This document shows positions 49,804 through 59,120 of a stretch of DNA of 64,000 nucleotides, in pieces. Both the position numbers and the translations under genes were made by a program. The DNA lies in contig NZ_JAXOFX010000003.1 of the NCBI RefSeq assembly GCF_034427655.1, forward strand, positions 62,001 to 126,000, read 5' to 3'. The stretch is from Robertmurraya_A mangrovi (GTDB lineage: Bacteria > Bacillota > Bacilli > Bacillales > Cytobacillaceae). How positions within the stretch are numbered: position 1 is the stretch's first letter; every line of letters begins with the position of its first letter. Below the pieces are notes generated by a model. That model was not told where the DNA came from. It saw only the letters and a list, made by a program, of their open reading frames with translations, and made no database searches.

Positions 49804-50817
49804 ATGGATGCACTTCGTTATATTGCTAAAAGATTGGTTCTCATGATTCCTATTTTAATCGGTATTAGTATGTTAACGTTTTTCATTTCTCATACGATTC
49901 CAGGTGACCCAGCTCGACTCATTTTAGGTCCGAAGGCAGATGCAGAAGTTTTAGAAGAACTGCGGGAGAAAATGGGGTTAAATGATCCAATTTATGTTCA
50001 ATATGGGCGTTACATGGCAGGGCTCGTTCAAGGAGACTTTGGAGACAGTACTTACTCTCAGAAGCCGGTGTCAGAGGATTTGAAACGATATTTTCCAGCG
50101 ACCCTTGAACTCACGATGTTTTCCATGGTGATTACCGTTTTAATTGGAATCCCCTTTGGGATCATAAGTGCCAATAAAAAAGATAAGATTGCTGACCAGC
50201 TAACCCGGTTTATGGCTCTCATTGGGGTAGCAATGCCCGCGTTTTGGCTCGGGATTATCCTTCTATTATTCTTCTATTTACAAATCGGAGTATTGCCTGG
50301 TTCAGGGAGATTGGACACATGGGTTTCACCACCTACCCATATTACCGGGATGTACACGATAGATGCTTTATTAACTGGTAATTGGGAGGTATTCCGTTCC
50401 GCTCTCATGCACTTAATTTTACCGGGTGTGACTCAAGCGGCGGTAACGATTGGAATGATCACGAGGATGACCCGTTCGAGTATGCTCGAGGTTCTAAGAA
50501 GTGATTATATTCGTACCGCTTATGCAAAAGGTGGGTCACAGAACCGTGTACTTTATGGTCATGCTCTGCAAAATGGGATGATGCCTATCTTAACTTTACT
50601 AGGAATGACCTTTGGGCACGCATTAGGAGGAAGTGTTCTCGTTGAATCGGTATTCTCATGGCCTGGTCTTGGAAAATATGCGGTGAATGCCATTACGTAT
50701 TTAGACTTTCCAGCTGTCATGGGGGTTACAATCCTTATTGCCGTTCTCTTTATCATGGTGAATCTCATCATCGATATCTTCTACCAAGTGATTGACCCTA
50801 GGCTGAAATATGATTAG
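49804..50817 (+). CDS. Dipeptide ABC importer permease, DppB type
   Basis: 337 residues, six spans. Opening RYIAKRLVLMIPILIGISMLTFFI and DPARLILGPKAD are typical for DppB/OppB, as is the EAA loop DYIRTAYAKGGSQNRVLYGHAL. AAAGGAGGG lies before the ATG. It is a normal stand-alone permease and gives a good contrast to the fused permeases at 4939-12889. Confidence 0.9.
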   Translation: MDALRYIAKRLVLMIPILIGISMLTFFISHTIPGDPARLILGPKADAEVLEELREKMGLNDPIYVQYGRYMAGLVQGDFGDSTYSQKPVSEDLKRYFPATLELTMFSMVITVLIGIPFGIISANKKDKIADQLTRFMALIGVAMPAFWLGIILLLFFYLQIGVLPGSGRLDTWVSPPTHITGMYTIDALLTGNWEVFRSALMHLILPGVTQAAVTIGMITRMTRSSMLEVLRSDYIRTAYAKGGSQNRVLYGHALQNGMMPILTLLGMTFGHALGGSVLVESVFSWPGLGKYAVNAITYLDFPAVMGVTILIAVLFIMVNLIIDIFYQVIDPRLKYD

Positions 50818-50905
50818 TTGTCTCGATGATGATTGTGCTTGGTGAAAATCAAATTGCTGATTTTCCAAGAGGTGGTACAAATTTAGATAGATAGGAGGTC
50901 CTGAA

Positions 50906-51724
50906 ATGCTAAGGAGATTTTTTGCCAGCCCTTTAACGGTAATCGGTTTTGTGTTTGTTCTCGTTTTACTTGTATTGGCTCTGTTTTCTCCACAAATTGC
51001 AACACACGACCCACTTGAAGTTAATATTACTAATAAATTGCAGCCTCCGAGTGATGAACATATTTTTGGAACAGATGAAGTGGGAAGAGATATATTCAGT
51101 CGAATTGTTTATGGTTCGAGAATTTCTTTAAAAATTGGATTGCTCGTTGTGCTCATTTCGTTTCCAATTGGGACTATTCTAGGTGCGATTGCAGGTTATT
51201 TCGGTGGGGTAGTTGATCAAGTCATTATGCGAATGACGGATATTTTTCTATCCTTTCCAGGTATTATCCTCGCGATGTCCATTGCCGCAGCACTTGGGCC
51301 ATCCATAGAGAACGTGCTGCTCGCACTCGCGGTTGTTTGGTGGCCGTGGTATACAAGGATTGTTCGCTCTTCTGTTTTGTCGATTAAAAGCTCAGAGTTT
51401 ATTGAAGCATCTCGAGCGATTGGTGCCAATCCATTTCGAATTTTATTTAAAGATATACTACCAAACTCGATTGCACCTGCTAGCATACAAGCTTCACTAG
51501 ATTTAGGGTTTGTTATTTTAGCCGCTGCTGGTCTTAGTTTTATCGGTTTAGGTGCACAACCTCCATCTCCTGAATGGGGTGCGATGCTTTCATCGAGTCG
51601 TGAAATTTTACGAGAAGCTTGGTGGGCAGCCACTTTTCCAGGGCTTGCGATTTTGTTTACTGTCTTAGGGTTTAACTTGCTTGGGGATGGATTACGCGAT
51701 GTGCTGGATCCGAAGCAGCGTTAG
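50906..51724 (+). CDS. Dipeptide ABC importer permease, DppC type
   Basis: 272 residues. The N-terminal span is followed by FGTDEVGRDIFSRIVYG, the DppC/OppC mark, and the EAA loop EFIEASRAIGANPFRILFKDILPN. GGAGG lies before the ATG. An 88-base gap separates it from the DppB gene, more than elsewhere in the unit, with no terminator seen. Confidence 0.9.
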   Translation: MLRRFFASPLTVIGFVFVLVLLVLALFSPQIATHDPLEVNITNKLQPPSDEHIFGTDEVGRDIFSRIVYGSRISLKIGLLVVLISFPIGTILGAIAGYFGGVVDQVIMRMTDIFLSFPGIILAMSIAAALGPSIENVLLALAVVWWPWYTRIVRSSVLSIKSSEFIEASRAIGANPFRILFKDILPNSIAPASIQASLDLGFVILAAAGLSFIGLGAQPPSPEWGAMLSSSREILREAWWAATFPGLAILFTVLGFNLLGDGLRDVLDPKQR

Positions 51725-51881
51725 TAGATATATAGGTTGTTAGAAACTTGTTCTTGAATTGTTAGCTTTGAATATTGGTTAACAATTTACGAGATAAAAA
51801 CTTGTTGTTTAGGGAGGTGAAGGGTTAAAGCTGTTTTAACTAAGTTTAAGCGAAAAAAATCATTTTTAGGGGGAAAAGGGA

Positions 51882-53522
51882 ATGCATAGTAAAAAGCTTT
51901 GGGCAAAGCTAGTTATGTTTATGATGGTCGTTGGTCTTGTACTTTCAGGCTGTAACAAATACAACCAAGAAACAACCACTCCTCAGAAAAATACGAATGA
52001 TAATACAAACACAAATGAAGAAGTCGAAGAAGCTAAATCAGCTGATCCGAATGTGTTTAATTTCGCAACAAACCAAGATATCCCGCACTTAGATCCACAC
52101 AGCACTGCAGCCAATACTTCCTTCCGTATTACTTATATGTTGTATGACCGTCTTGTTACTTATGATGGAACAGATACAGAGGTTAAACCTCAATTAGCTG
52201 AGAATTGGGAAATTAGTGAGGACGGTAAAACATACACGTTCTTCTTAAGAAAAGATGCAAAATTCCATGATGGATCTCCAGTTACATCTGAAGCTGTACA
52301 ATATTCATTTACTCGTGCGTTAAAATTAGGGAAATCAGCAGCAGGTATTTTTAAGAAAGTAATCGATGAAAATAGCTTTGAAATTGTGGATGACCACACG
52401 ATTAAAATTAAGTTAAAAGAGCCATTTGGTCCTTTTGTTAAAACGTTAGGAACCGTGTTTGGGAACATCCTTAATCCTAAGCTTGCTGAAAATCATGGAG
52501 ATGACATGGCTGAGTCTTACTTAGCAGATAAAGAGGTAGGTTCAGGTCCATACATTCTTGAAAGCTGGGATCGTGGCCAAAAGCTAGTTTTAAAAGCAAA
52601 TGAAAACTATTGGGGCGGAACTCCGACAATGAAAACAGTCAATGTCTTAATCGTTCCAGAGCCGTCAACTGGTCGACTTATGCTTGAAAAAGGTGAGCTA
52701 GATTTACTGGATGACACGATGATTTCTCCAGATGTGCTAAAGCAAATGGATGGAAAAAATAATGTAGAAGTGGTCGAGTCACCAGGATATCAAATTGATG
52801 ATTTTGCAATGAATATGACCGCAAAACCACTAGATAACAAACTCGTTCGTCAAGCCCTTGCACATTCGGTCAATTATGAGGCAATCATTGACAGCATTTT
52901 GCTTGGTGGAGCGGAACGCGTACCTGGAATTGTACCTAAAGGGATGTTTGGTTTTAATCCTGATGCCAAACTTTATGATTATAACTTAGATAAAGCGAAA
53001 GAGCTTTTAAAAGAGGCTGGTTTAGAAGATGGCTTTGATTTAGAGCTAGCAATCTCTGAAAACAATGAAGTTCGTAAAAATATCGCCGTGATGCTTCAAG
53101 CGGACCTAGCCAAAATCGGTGTAAACTTGAAGATTAATACACTTGCATGGCCAACGTTCCTTGATTTAGTAACAAGCGGTAAGCACCAATTAGCTTTAGC
53201 AGCATGGACACCAGATTATGCAGACCCGGACTATAATCTATGGTATTTTGCTCATTCTTCTAGTAAAGGACCTGGTTTCAATCTAGCATTCTTTGAAAAT
53301 GCGAAAGTAGATCAGTTACTTGAAGAAGCTAGAAAGAGTGTAGACGAAGCAAAACGTGAAGCGAATTACAAGGAAATTCAAGCGATTATGGCTGAAGAAG
53401 CACCTTACATCTTTGTTGGTCAAAGTACAGTTGAAGCAGCTAAGAAAACGTGGGTGAAAGGGTATGAAATTAACCCAATGAATACTTGGTATGTTCCTTT
53501 CCATAAGATTACAAAAGATTAA
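51882..53522 (+). CDS. Substrate-binding lipoprotein of the dipeptide importer (SBP family 5)
   Basis: 546 residues with a lipoprotein signal (LVLSGC, lipidated Cys24) and an acidic Asn/Thr-rich spacer. The family-5 pattern follows: DIPHLDPHSTAANTSFRITYMLYDRLV, LAENWEISEDGKTYTFFLRKDAKFHDG and LEKGELDLL. It catches the substrate outside the membrane and delivers it to the DppBC-type channel. GGGGG lies before the ATG. The 157-base gap upstream, with a GGGAGGTG box at 51812-51820 not followed by an open frame, may hold its own promoter. Confidence 0.9.
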   Translation: MHSKKLWAKLVMFMMVVGLVLSGCNKYNQETTTPQKNTNDNTNTNEEVEEAKSADPNVFNFATNQDIPHLDPHSTAANTSFRITYMLYDRLVTYDGTDTEVKPQLAENWEISEDGKTYTFFLRKDAKFHDGSPVTSEAVQYSFTRALKLGKSAAGIFKKVIDENSFEIVDDHTIKIKLKEPFGPFVKTLGTVFGNILNPKLAENHGDDMAESYLADKEVGSGPYILESWDRGQKLVLKANENYWGGTPTMKTVNVLIVPEPSTGRLMLEKGELDLLDDTMISPDVLKQMDGKNNVEVVESPGYQIDDFAMNMTAKPLDNKLVRQALAHSVNYEAIIDSILLGGAERVPGIVPKGMFGFNPDAKLYDYNLDKAKELLKEAGLEDGFDLELAISENNEVRKNIAVMLQADLAKIGVNLKINTLAWPTFLDLVTSGKHQLALAAWTPDYADPDYNLWYFAHSSSKGPGFNLAFFENAKVDQLLEEARKSVDEAKREANYKEIQAIMAEEAPYIFVGQSTVEAAKKTWVKGYEINPMNTWYVPFHKITKD

Positions 53523-53532
53523 TGAGTTAAGC

Positions 53533-53568
53533 GGCCGAAAATGATAAACCTTTTTCGGCCTTTTTATT
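53533..53568 (+). terminator. Terminator-like hairpin after the binding protein gene
   Basis: GGCCGAAAA (53533-53541) pairs with TTTTCGGCC (53552-53560), followed by TTTTTATT. It could partly end transcription so that the hydrolase genes beyond are expressed less, or need a separate promoter. Confidence 0.8.
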
Positions 53569-53656
53569 CACGTTTGTGGGGTAAGATCTTTAGTCGCTTC
53601 CCTTGCGATGAACGAAGGAGATCAACTTTTAGCTTTAGGGGAGTAAGGAATGGTAG

Positions 53657-55003
53657 GTGAACGGTTTGAAAGAGATTTTGAAAGGGTCAATCACACAATT
53701 GGCGACTCTTTATCTAAAGAAAGAGGTCTCTCCAGTTGAAGTGGTTCAAGATTTATTGGATGAAATTGAGAAAGAAGATATGAAGTTAAATGCGTTTATT
53801 TCCTTGTTTGAAAATGAGGCTAGGTTAGCTGCTAAAAATGCGGAAGAGAAATTTTTAAAAGGGGAAGAAGTCTCTATTTTATGCGGAATACCTTATTCAC
53901 TAAAAGACTTATTTTACACAAAAGGATTAAAAACGACGTGTGGCTCATTGATTTTAAAGGATTTCATACCTGATTATGATGCCTTTGTGGTTGAAAAACT
54001 ACAATCCACAGGTGCGGTATTGCTTGGAAAAACGAATATGCTTGAGTTTGCTTATGGAATTGTTCATCCCGAATATGGTCAGACGAATAATCCTCATGAT
54101 GTTTCAAAAACGGCAGGAGGATCGAGTGGGGGATCGGCAGCGGCAGTTTCAGCCGGGCTAGGTTTCTTCTCTTTAGGAAGTGATACGGGTGGCTCCATTC
54201 GGATACCGGCCTCTTACTGTGGAGTGGCTGGTTTAAAACCAACTTATGGAGCGGTTAGTCTACGAGGTGTGTTTCCATTATCATGGTCTCTTGATCATGC
54301 TGGGCCTATTGCGAGAAATATAGAAGACCTTTCCACCGTGTTTCAGGCTATTGCTGGTTATGATGCAAAAGATCCGTATTCATCTCTAGAAAGTGGGTAT
54401 GGTTATTCAGTTGTTTTGGACCAGGTCGTAATTGGTATTTTACCAGACTCCTATTTAAGAACGGTCCAGTCTGAAGTTAAGATTGTGTATGAAAAAACTT
54501 TAAGTTGGATGGAGAAAAGTGGCTGGAAGTTGAAGGAAATTGAACTTCCAAGCTGGAATGAAACAGAAGAGTATTTAATGAAAATTCTATTGCCAGAGGC
54601 AGCGCATATCCACCAACATTGGCTTCATCGTAAAGAGGAGTATGCTTCTCAAACATTTGAACAAATCGACCTTGGTTTAAAGCAAAAAGCAGTTGAATAT
54701 TTAGATGGCTTAAAGAAGCAGAAAGAATTTAGAGAAGAAGTTTCCAAGGTGTTAGAGGAAGTAGATGCCTTATTTATGCCGACGGTTGCTTTTCCTGCTC
54801 CAGCTGAGGATCCGGTTATTGGAGATGAATCCTTAAACGAAATGACCTTTACTGGACCATTTAATCTCTCTGGCCACCCCGCAGTCACACTCAATCTAGG
54901 ATTCTTTAAAGAGGGCCTTCCGATAGGGATGCAGTTAGTTGGGGGTTATTTTGAGGAGGAGAAACTACTTCAAATCGCAAGCCTCGTTGAAACATGTACA
55001 TAA
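53657..55003 (+). CDS. Amidase signature-family hydrolase
   Basis: 448 residues. The Ser-cisSer-Lys triad is complete: Lys83 (YSLKDLF), cis-Ser156 (GGSSGGS) and nucleophile Ser180 (DTGGSIRIP), the 24-residue spacing between the Ser residues being that of the family. It resembles GatA but has no GatB/GatC beside it, so it more likely releases ammonia or amine from an imported amide. GTG at 53657 follows AAGGA. Next gene begins 14 bases after the stop. Confidence 0.88.
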   Translation: MNGLKEILKGSITQLATLYLKKEVSPVEVVQDLLDEIEKEDMKLNAFISLFENEARLAAKNAEEKFLKGEEVSILCGIPYSLKDLFYTKGLKTTCGSLILKDFIPDYDAFVVEKLQSTGAVLLGKTNMLEFAYGIVHPEYGQTNNPHDVSKTAGGSSGGSAAAVSAGLGFFSLGSDTGGSIRIPASYCGVAGLKPTYGAVSLRGVFPLSWSLDHAGPIARNIEDLSTVFQAIAGYDAKDPYSSLESGYGYSVVLDQVVIGILPDSYLRTVQSEVKIVYEKTLSWMEKSGWKLKEIELPSWNETEEYLMKILLPEAAHIHQHWLHRKEEYASQTFEQIDLGLKQKAVEYLDGLKKQKEFREEVSKVLEEVDALFMPTVAFPAPAEDPVIGDESLNEMTFTGPFNLSGHPAVTLNLGFFKEGLPIGMQLVGGYFEEEKLLQIASLVETCT

Positions 55004-55017
55004 GGAGGAAAAATCGT

Positions 55018-56154
55018 TTGTCAGAACTATTATCTTTTTTGAAAAATCATCAAAAGGAGATGGAAGATACTCTTCTTCGTTTAGTGGAAGCAGAATCTCC
55101 ATCGAATAATAAAGTACTTGCCGATCAATGTGGTGTAGTACTTCAAAAAGAGTTTGAAGCCTTAATTGGTGGCAGTGTAGAAGTAGTACCTCAAGAAAAC
55201 GTAGGGAATCAATATTGTTTTACCTATGGAACTGGGGAAGAAACGGAACAAATCTTGATCATCGGTCACTACGATACGGTTTGGAATGAAGGGGCACTTC
55301 CTATTAAAAAGGAAGATGGACTTCTATACGGACCGGGGACCTTTGATATGAAGGGTGGGTTAACCACCACACTTTGGGCATTAAAAGCCCTTAAAGAGTT
55401 TGGGATTACTGGGAAAAAGAAAATTGTCTTTTTTGTTTCTTCTGATGAGGAAATAGGGAGTAACTACTCGAGACAGCGTATTGAGGAAGAAGCTATTAAG
55501 AGCACGATTGTCTATGTTCCTGAATCGAGTATCTCACCAGATGCAGCAGTCAAAACCGCTCGAAAAGGAGTGGGGTGGTTTACGATTTCTGTTACAGGAA
55601 TCACCGGTCATGCGGGAATCGACCCTTGGTCAGGAGTAAGTGCCATTGACGAGCTAGCTCTTCAAATGGTGGATATAAAGAAATTGGCGAGCAAAGAAGA
55701 GGGCATTTCGATTAATGTAGGAATGGTTTTAGGAGGAAGCCGTCCAAATGTGATAGCAAAGAGTGCGAGTGCAGAAATTGATGTAAGGATCACAACGAGG
55801 GAGCAAGCGGAAGAAGTGGAGAGAAAGATACTAGACCGTGCTCCATTTTTAGATGGAACCACTGTGGAAGTAACTGGTGGGATTAACCGATACCCATTAG
55901 AGCGAGATGATAAGGTAGTTGAATTGTATGAGCAGCTAAAGGAAATCGCTGCCTGTCATGGATATGATTTAAAGGAAGGATCATCTGGTGGGGCAAGTGA
56001 TGGGAATTTTACGGCAGGCTTGGGAATTCCTACGATTGATGGACTAGGGCCACAAGGAGATGGAGCCCATGCGGATCATGAGCATGTAGTACTGACGAAT
56101 TTACCTTACCGGGCTGCGCTGTTAGCGGAAGCTTTGAAGTTAAATATGAAATGA
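55018..56154 (+). CDS. M20-family metallopeptidase, glutamate carboxypeptidase type
   Basis: About 378 residues. Metal-binding GHYDTVW, GTFDMKGG, catalytic DEEIGS and the C-terminal GDGAHADHEHV place it with CPG2-like carboxypeptidases that remove a C-terminal amino acid such as glutamate from peptides or folates. TTG at 55018 follows AAGGAGG; a longer frame overlaps the amidase gene. No signal peptide, so it acts on the imported compound in the cytosol. Confidence 0.87.
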   Translation: MSELLSFLKNHQKEMEDTLLRLVEAESPSNNKVLADQCGVVLQKEFEALIGGSVEVVPQENVGNQYCFTYGTGEETEQILIIGHYDTVWNEGALPIKKEDGLLYGPGTFDMKGGLTTTLWALKALKEFGITGKKKIVFFVSSDEEIGSNYSRQRIEEEAIKSTIVYVPESSISPDAAVKTARKGVGWFTISVTGITGHAGIDPWSGVSAIDELALQMVDIKKLASKEEGISINVGMVLGGSRPNVIAKSASAEIDVRITTREQAEEVERKILDRAPFLDGTTVEVTGGINRYPLERDDKVVELYEQLKEIAACHGYDLKEGSSGGASDGNFTAGLGIPTIDGLGPQGDGAHADHEHVVLTNLPYRAALLAEALKLNMK

Positions 56155-56214
56155 GTCTTTAGTCAATATTGAGTTGCACTTTTAGATGTATATGAAAAAA
56201 GGGGGAATTTCAAG

Positions 56215-56934
56215 ATGTACATGATGGACTTAAATTTACGTCAATTTGAAGAGGCACTACAAAGCGGAGTAGATACAGTTATTTTGCCCATTGGAATGGT
56301 AGAGGCTCATGGTCCCCACTGCTCATTAGGGACAGATGTGTTAATTCCTCGTGAGTTTTTAAGAAGAATCAATGAAAGAATTAATGAGAAGGTGATGATT
56401 GGGGCAGAGGTAGCATACGGACACTCATGGGCACTTCAATCTTTTGGTGGAACGATTGACGTTTCTGCGGAGGCTTTCTCAAATTATGTGTTTGAAATTG
56501 GGAAGGAGTTTTACCGACAAGGTTTTGAAAATATTGTTCTTTTTAATGGGCATGGTGGAAACATCGCAGCATTAAACATCATTGCAGAAAAACTAGCTGA
56601 TCTAGGGATGACCGTGTTGACTCTAAACTGGTGGATTGATTATCGAGACACGATTAAAACCATTACACCTGAACCGGGGCATGCAGGGGAAGATGAAACA
56701 TCATTAGTTCTAGCTATTTCTGAAAGCTTGGCGGAAACAGATGGAGTAGGTAACCATGAAATTACTATTTCCCCTAAGTTGAAGTATAAAAACTTTGGTA
56801 AAGAAATTTTTCCTGACGGCTACTTAGGAAACGCAGGAACAGCAACTGCTGACAAGGGAGAGAAACTGTATGAAGCATTAGTGCCACTAATGTTACAGGA
56901 TATGGAAGAAATGTGGAACGTAAAGAAAAACTAA
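56215..56934 (+). CDS. Creatininase-family amidohydrolase
   Basis: 239 residues, the usual length. Metal-binding motifs are GMVEAHGPHCSLGTDV, then FNGHGGNIAAL and PGHAGEDETS. The family includes creatinine amidohydrolase, formamidopyrimidine-type hydrolases (ArfB) and mycofactocin MftE peptidase, so opening of a cyclic amide or cleavage of a short peptide is possible. GGGGG lies before the ATG. Part of the hydrolase series. Confidence 0.85.
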   Translation: MYMMDLNLRQFEEALQSGVDTVILPIGMVEAHGPHCSLGTDVLIPREFLRRINERINEKVMIGAEVAYGHSWALQSFGGTIDVSAEAFSNYVFEIGKEFYRQGFENIVLFNGHGGNIAALNIIAEKLADLGMTVLTLNWWIDYRDTIKTITPEPGHAGEDETSLVLAISESLAETDGVGNHEITISPKLKYKNFGKEIFPDGYLGNAGTATADKGEKLYEALVPLMLQDMEEMWNVKKN

Positions 56935-56953
56935 ACTTTAGGGGGCGGCTTAC

Positions 56954-58210
56954 ATGTTACGTTGGACAGAGAAAGAAACGGGAGAAAAGTTGGTTGATGT
57001 TGTTGGAAGTTTGAATGAGCAAGCTCAAAAACTTTATCAACAGGAAGTGGCCACGGCGAGCTATAGTGATGTAAAGCCTACTTTAGATAATTTTGATCAA
57101 ATCGGTTTAGCCATTGAAGAGGTGGAAAAAGCTATTCACTCGACGCCGGGGCATGAAGGAAGATATATGCGTTCGATGGTGAATGCTTTCCGCTATTTTG
57201 CTAGAAGCTTACAAGGTGACAAGGTTGGCTACGATGAACTGCTATTAAACATTCAAGAGCTGCCGTCCACTTTGATTACAGATGATAGCATTTCTGCCAT
57301 GAAAGAGAGAGTCGAAAAAGGTTTAAAGGATTTCGGATACACCGGAACTCTTCGAGAAATGGGCGAAGCTTGGAGAAAAGATACGCTGATTGAGCCTGAG
57401 GTGGTTACAACTGTAGCGGAGAAATTTATGGAAAGAAGTAAGCATGGAACGTTGGAGAGAGTCATCGGCCTTCCAGAGGAAGATGGCATTGATTCAATTA
57501 AATCGATTCGAAATGTGTTTTGGAGTGGTTATTCAAAATACACGGGAAATTATCGTGGAAACTTAACCTTCAATATTGACCGTCCTTGGAGTGAACCGAT
57601 TTTAGCACAAATCATGACTCATGAAGCCTATCCTGGACATCAAGCCTTCTACTGTCGTTGGGATTACTTGTTCAAGCAAGGGAAACTCCCCCTTGAAGCG
57701 TCCTATTACTTAATCAATAGTCCAACGAATGCATTGTTTGAAGGTGGTCCAGAAACAGCTCTCCACTTCCTGGGCTGGGATGTCCTAGAAGAAGAGACGC
57801 CTGGAGTTTCTTTAGAGTCGAAAAAACAATATATATTAGCACGCGACTATTTAGATTTACAACGTATGTATCAAACAAATGCTTGTTACATGTATAACTT
57901 AGGACATTCTAGTAAAGAAGAAGTTTTAGACTATATGATGAATCAAGGGAGTATGAATTCAGTAGAAGCGGGTAACTCCTTCACCTTTTTCTCTGACCCG
58001 ATTCAACGAACGTATTACCCAGCATACTATTATGGACGCTGGATGGTAGGGCTAGCTTATGATGCAACACCTGTTGAAAAACGACAGGATTATTTTAAGA
58101 TTTTATATGATACTCCACACACGACCGTCACGTTTATTGATGCGATTTCACATTTGATTGGTACGGAGTTTGTTCCATTTGTGGTTCGCCCGGAAAAAGT
58201 AGAAAAATAG
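56954..58210 (+). CDS. DUF885-like zinc metallopeptidase
   Basis: 418 residues. The motif THEAYPGH (His223, Glu224, His229) is the HExxxGH-type zinc site of the DUF885 family, related to gluzincin peptidases. NALFEGGPETALHFLGWD is a further conserved acidic segment that may give the third ligand. DUF885 proteins are often larger and secreted; this one has no signal peptide. AGGGGGCGG lies before the ATG. Last gene of the unit, followed by a terminator. Confidence 0.75.
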   Translation: MLRWTEKETGEKLVDVVGSLNEQAQKLYQQEVATASYSDVKPTLDNFDQIGLAIEEVEKAIHSTPGHEGRYMRSMVNAFRYFARSLQGDKVGYDELLLNIQELPSTLITDDSISAMKERVEKGLKDFGYTGTLREMGEAWRKDTLIEPEVVTTVAEKFMERSKHGTLERVIGLPEEDGIDSIKSIRNVFWSGYSKYTGNYRGNLTFNIDRPWSEPILAQIMTHEAYPGHQAFYCRWDYLFKQGKLPLEASYYLINSPTNALFEGGPETALHFLGWDVLEEETPGVSLESKKQYILARDYLDLQRMYQTNACYMYNLGHSSKEEVLDYMMNQGSMNSVEAGNSFTFFSDPIQRTYYPAYYYGRWMVGLAYDATPVEKRQDYFKILYDTPHTTVTFIDAISHLIGTEFVPFVVRPEKVEK

Positions 58211-58215
58211 ATTGG

Positions 58216-58253
58216 TTGAAAGCAGTCACTTTTTGGAGTGACTGTTTTTACGT
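58216..58253 (+). terminator. Terminator of the catabolic operon
   Basis: GCAGTCACT pairs with AGTGACTG around TTTTTGG, followed by TTTTTAC. Confidence 0.8.
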
Positions 58254-58305
58254 TCATAAATCTAACAAATTTGAATAAAATGGTGAAGCAATACAAAAAG
58301 TTCTA

Positions 58306-58333
58306 ATGACATTTTGTCGAAATGTGATAGAAT
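58306..58333 (+). promoter_or_regulatory. Promoter of the queuosine operon
   Basis: ATGACA (58306-58311) and TAGAAT (58328-58333) are 16 bases apart, about 35 bases ahead of the riboswitch aptamer. Confidence 0.5.
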
Positions 58334-58367
58334 GATGGATAGCTTAATAAAAATCCGCATTGGCGGT

Positions 58368-58401
58368 AGAGGTTCTAGCTACCCTCTTTAAAAAACTAAG
58401 G
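58368..58401 (+). ncRNA. PreQ1-I riboswitch
   Basis: AGAGG (58368-58372) and CCTCT (58382-58386) form P1; the loop TTCTAGCTA and the A-rich tail with CTAAGG match the preQ1 class I consensus, close to the B. subtilis queC leader. It binds the queuosine precursor preQ1 and should lower expression of the genes behind it when preQ1 is plentiful. ACTAAG in the tail can also pair with CTTAGT at about 58417-58422, giving a competing fold. Confidence 0.92.
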
Positions 58402-58404
58402 AAA

Positions 58405-58440
58405 ACAGTGCTGCTTTCTTAGTGGTGCTTTTTTTCTGTT
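58405..58440 (+). terminator. Expression platform of the preQ1 riboswitch
   Basis: AGTGCTGC pairs, using G-T pairs, with GTGGTGCT around TTTCTTA, followed by TTTTTTTCT. This hairpin overlaps the ACTAAG/CTTAGT pairing, so the two are mutually exclusive, as expected for a transcription-attenuating switch. The stem is weak and the exact pairing uncertain. Confidence 0.55.
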
Positions 58441-58457
58441 TAAGGGAGATTTTTAAT

Positions 58458-59117
58458 ATGAAAAAAGATAAAGCTGTTGTTGTATTTAGCGGTGGACAGG
58501 ATAGTACGACTTGTCTATTTTGGGCGATAGAGCGCTTTGAAGAAGTGATTGCTGTTACGTTTGATTACAACCAAAGACATAATAGTGAAATTGAATGTGC
58601 TGTTAAAATTACAGAAGAGCTTGGAATCAAGCATCATATTTTAGATATGAGTTTATTGAATCAATTGGCACCAAACGCATTAACGAGAAGTGATATTGAA
58701 GTGAAGGATGGAGAGAATGGTGAGTTGCCTTCTACCTTCGTACCTGGACGTAACTTATTGTTTATGTCATTTGCAGGGGTTTTAGCGAGTCAAGTAGGTG
58801 CCAAGCATATTATCACCGGTGTTTGTGAAACGGACTTTAGCGGTTACCCTGATTGCCGAGATATTTTTATCAAATCGTTGAATGTGACGTTGAATCTTTC
58901 TATGGATGAGCAATTTGTCATTCATACGCCTTTGATGTGGTTGAATAAGGCGGAAACGTGGAAGCTTGCCGATGAGCTGGGAGCTTTTGATTTTGTTCGT
59001 GAAAAGACGTTAACTTGTTATAACGGCTTGATTGCTGATGGATGTGGAGAGTGCCCAGCATGTAAGCTGCGTCAAAAAGGATTAGAAGACTACTTGAATG
59101 AAAGAAAGGGGTTTTAG
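58458..59117 (+). CDS. queC: 7-cyano-7-deazaguanine (preQ0) synthase
   Basis: 219 residues. The PP-loop ATPase motif FSGGQDS is at residues 10-16 and the zinc cluster CGECPACKLR near the C-terminus. QueC converts 7-carboxy-7-deazaguanine to preQ0 with ammonia and ATP. The ATG at 58458 follows AAGGGAG; a longer frame from 58422 would cover the riboswitch terminator. First gene of queCDE under the riboswitch. Confidence 0.95.
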   Translation: MKKDKAVVVFSGGQDSTTCLFWAIERFEEVIAVTFDYNQRHNSEIECAVKITEELGIKHHILDMSLLNQLAPNALTRSDIEVKDGENGELPSTFVPGRNLLFMSFAGVLASQVGAKHIITGVCETDFSGYPDCRDIFIKSLNVTLNLSMDEQFVIHTPLMWLNKAETWKLADELGAFDFVREKTLTCYNGLIADGCGECPACKLRQKGLEDYLNERKGF

Positions 59118-59120
59118 CAT

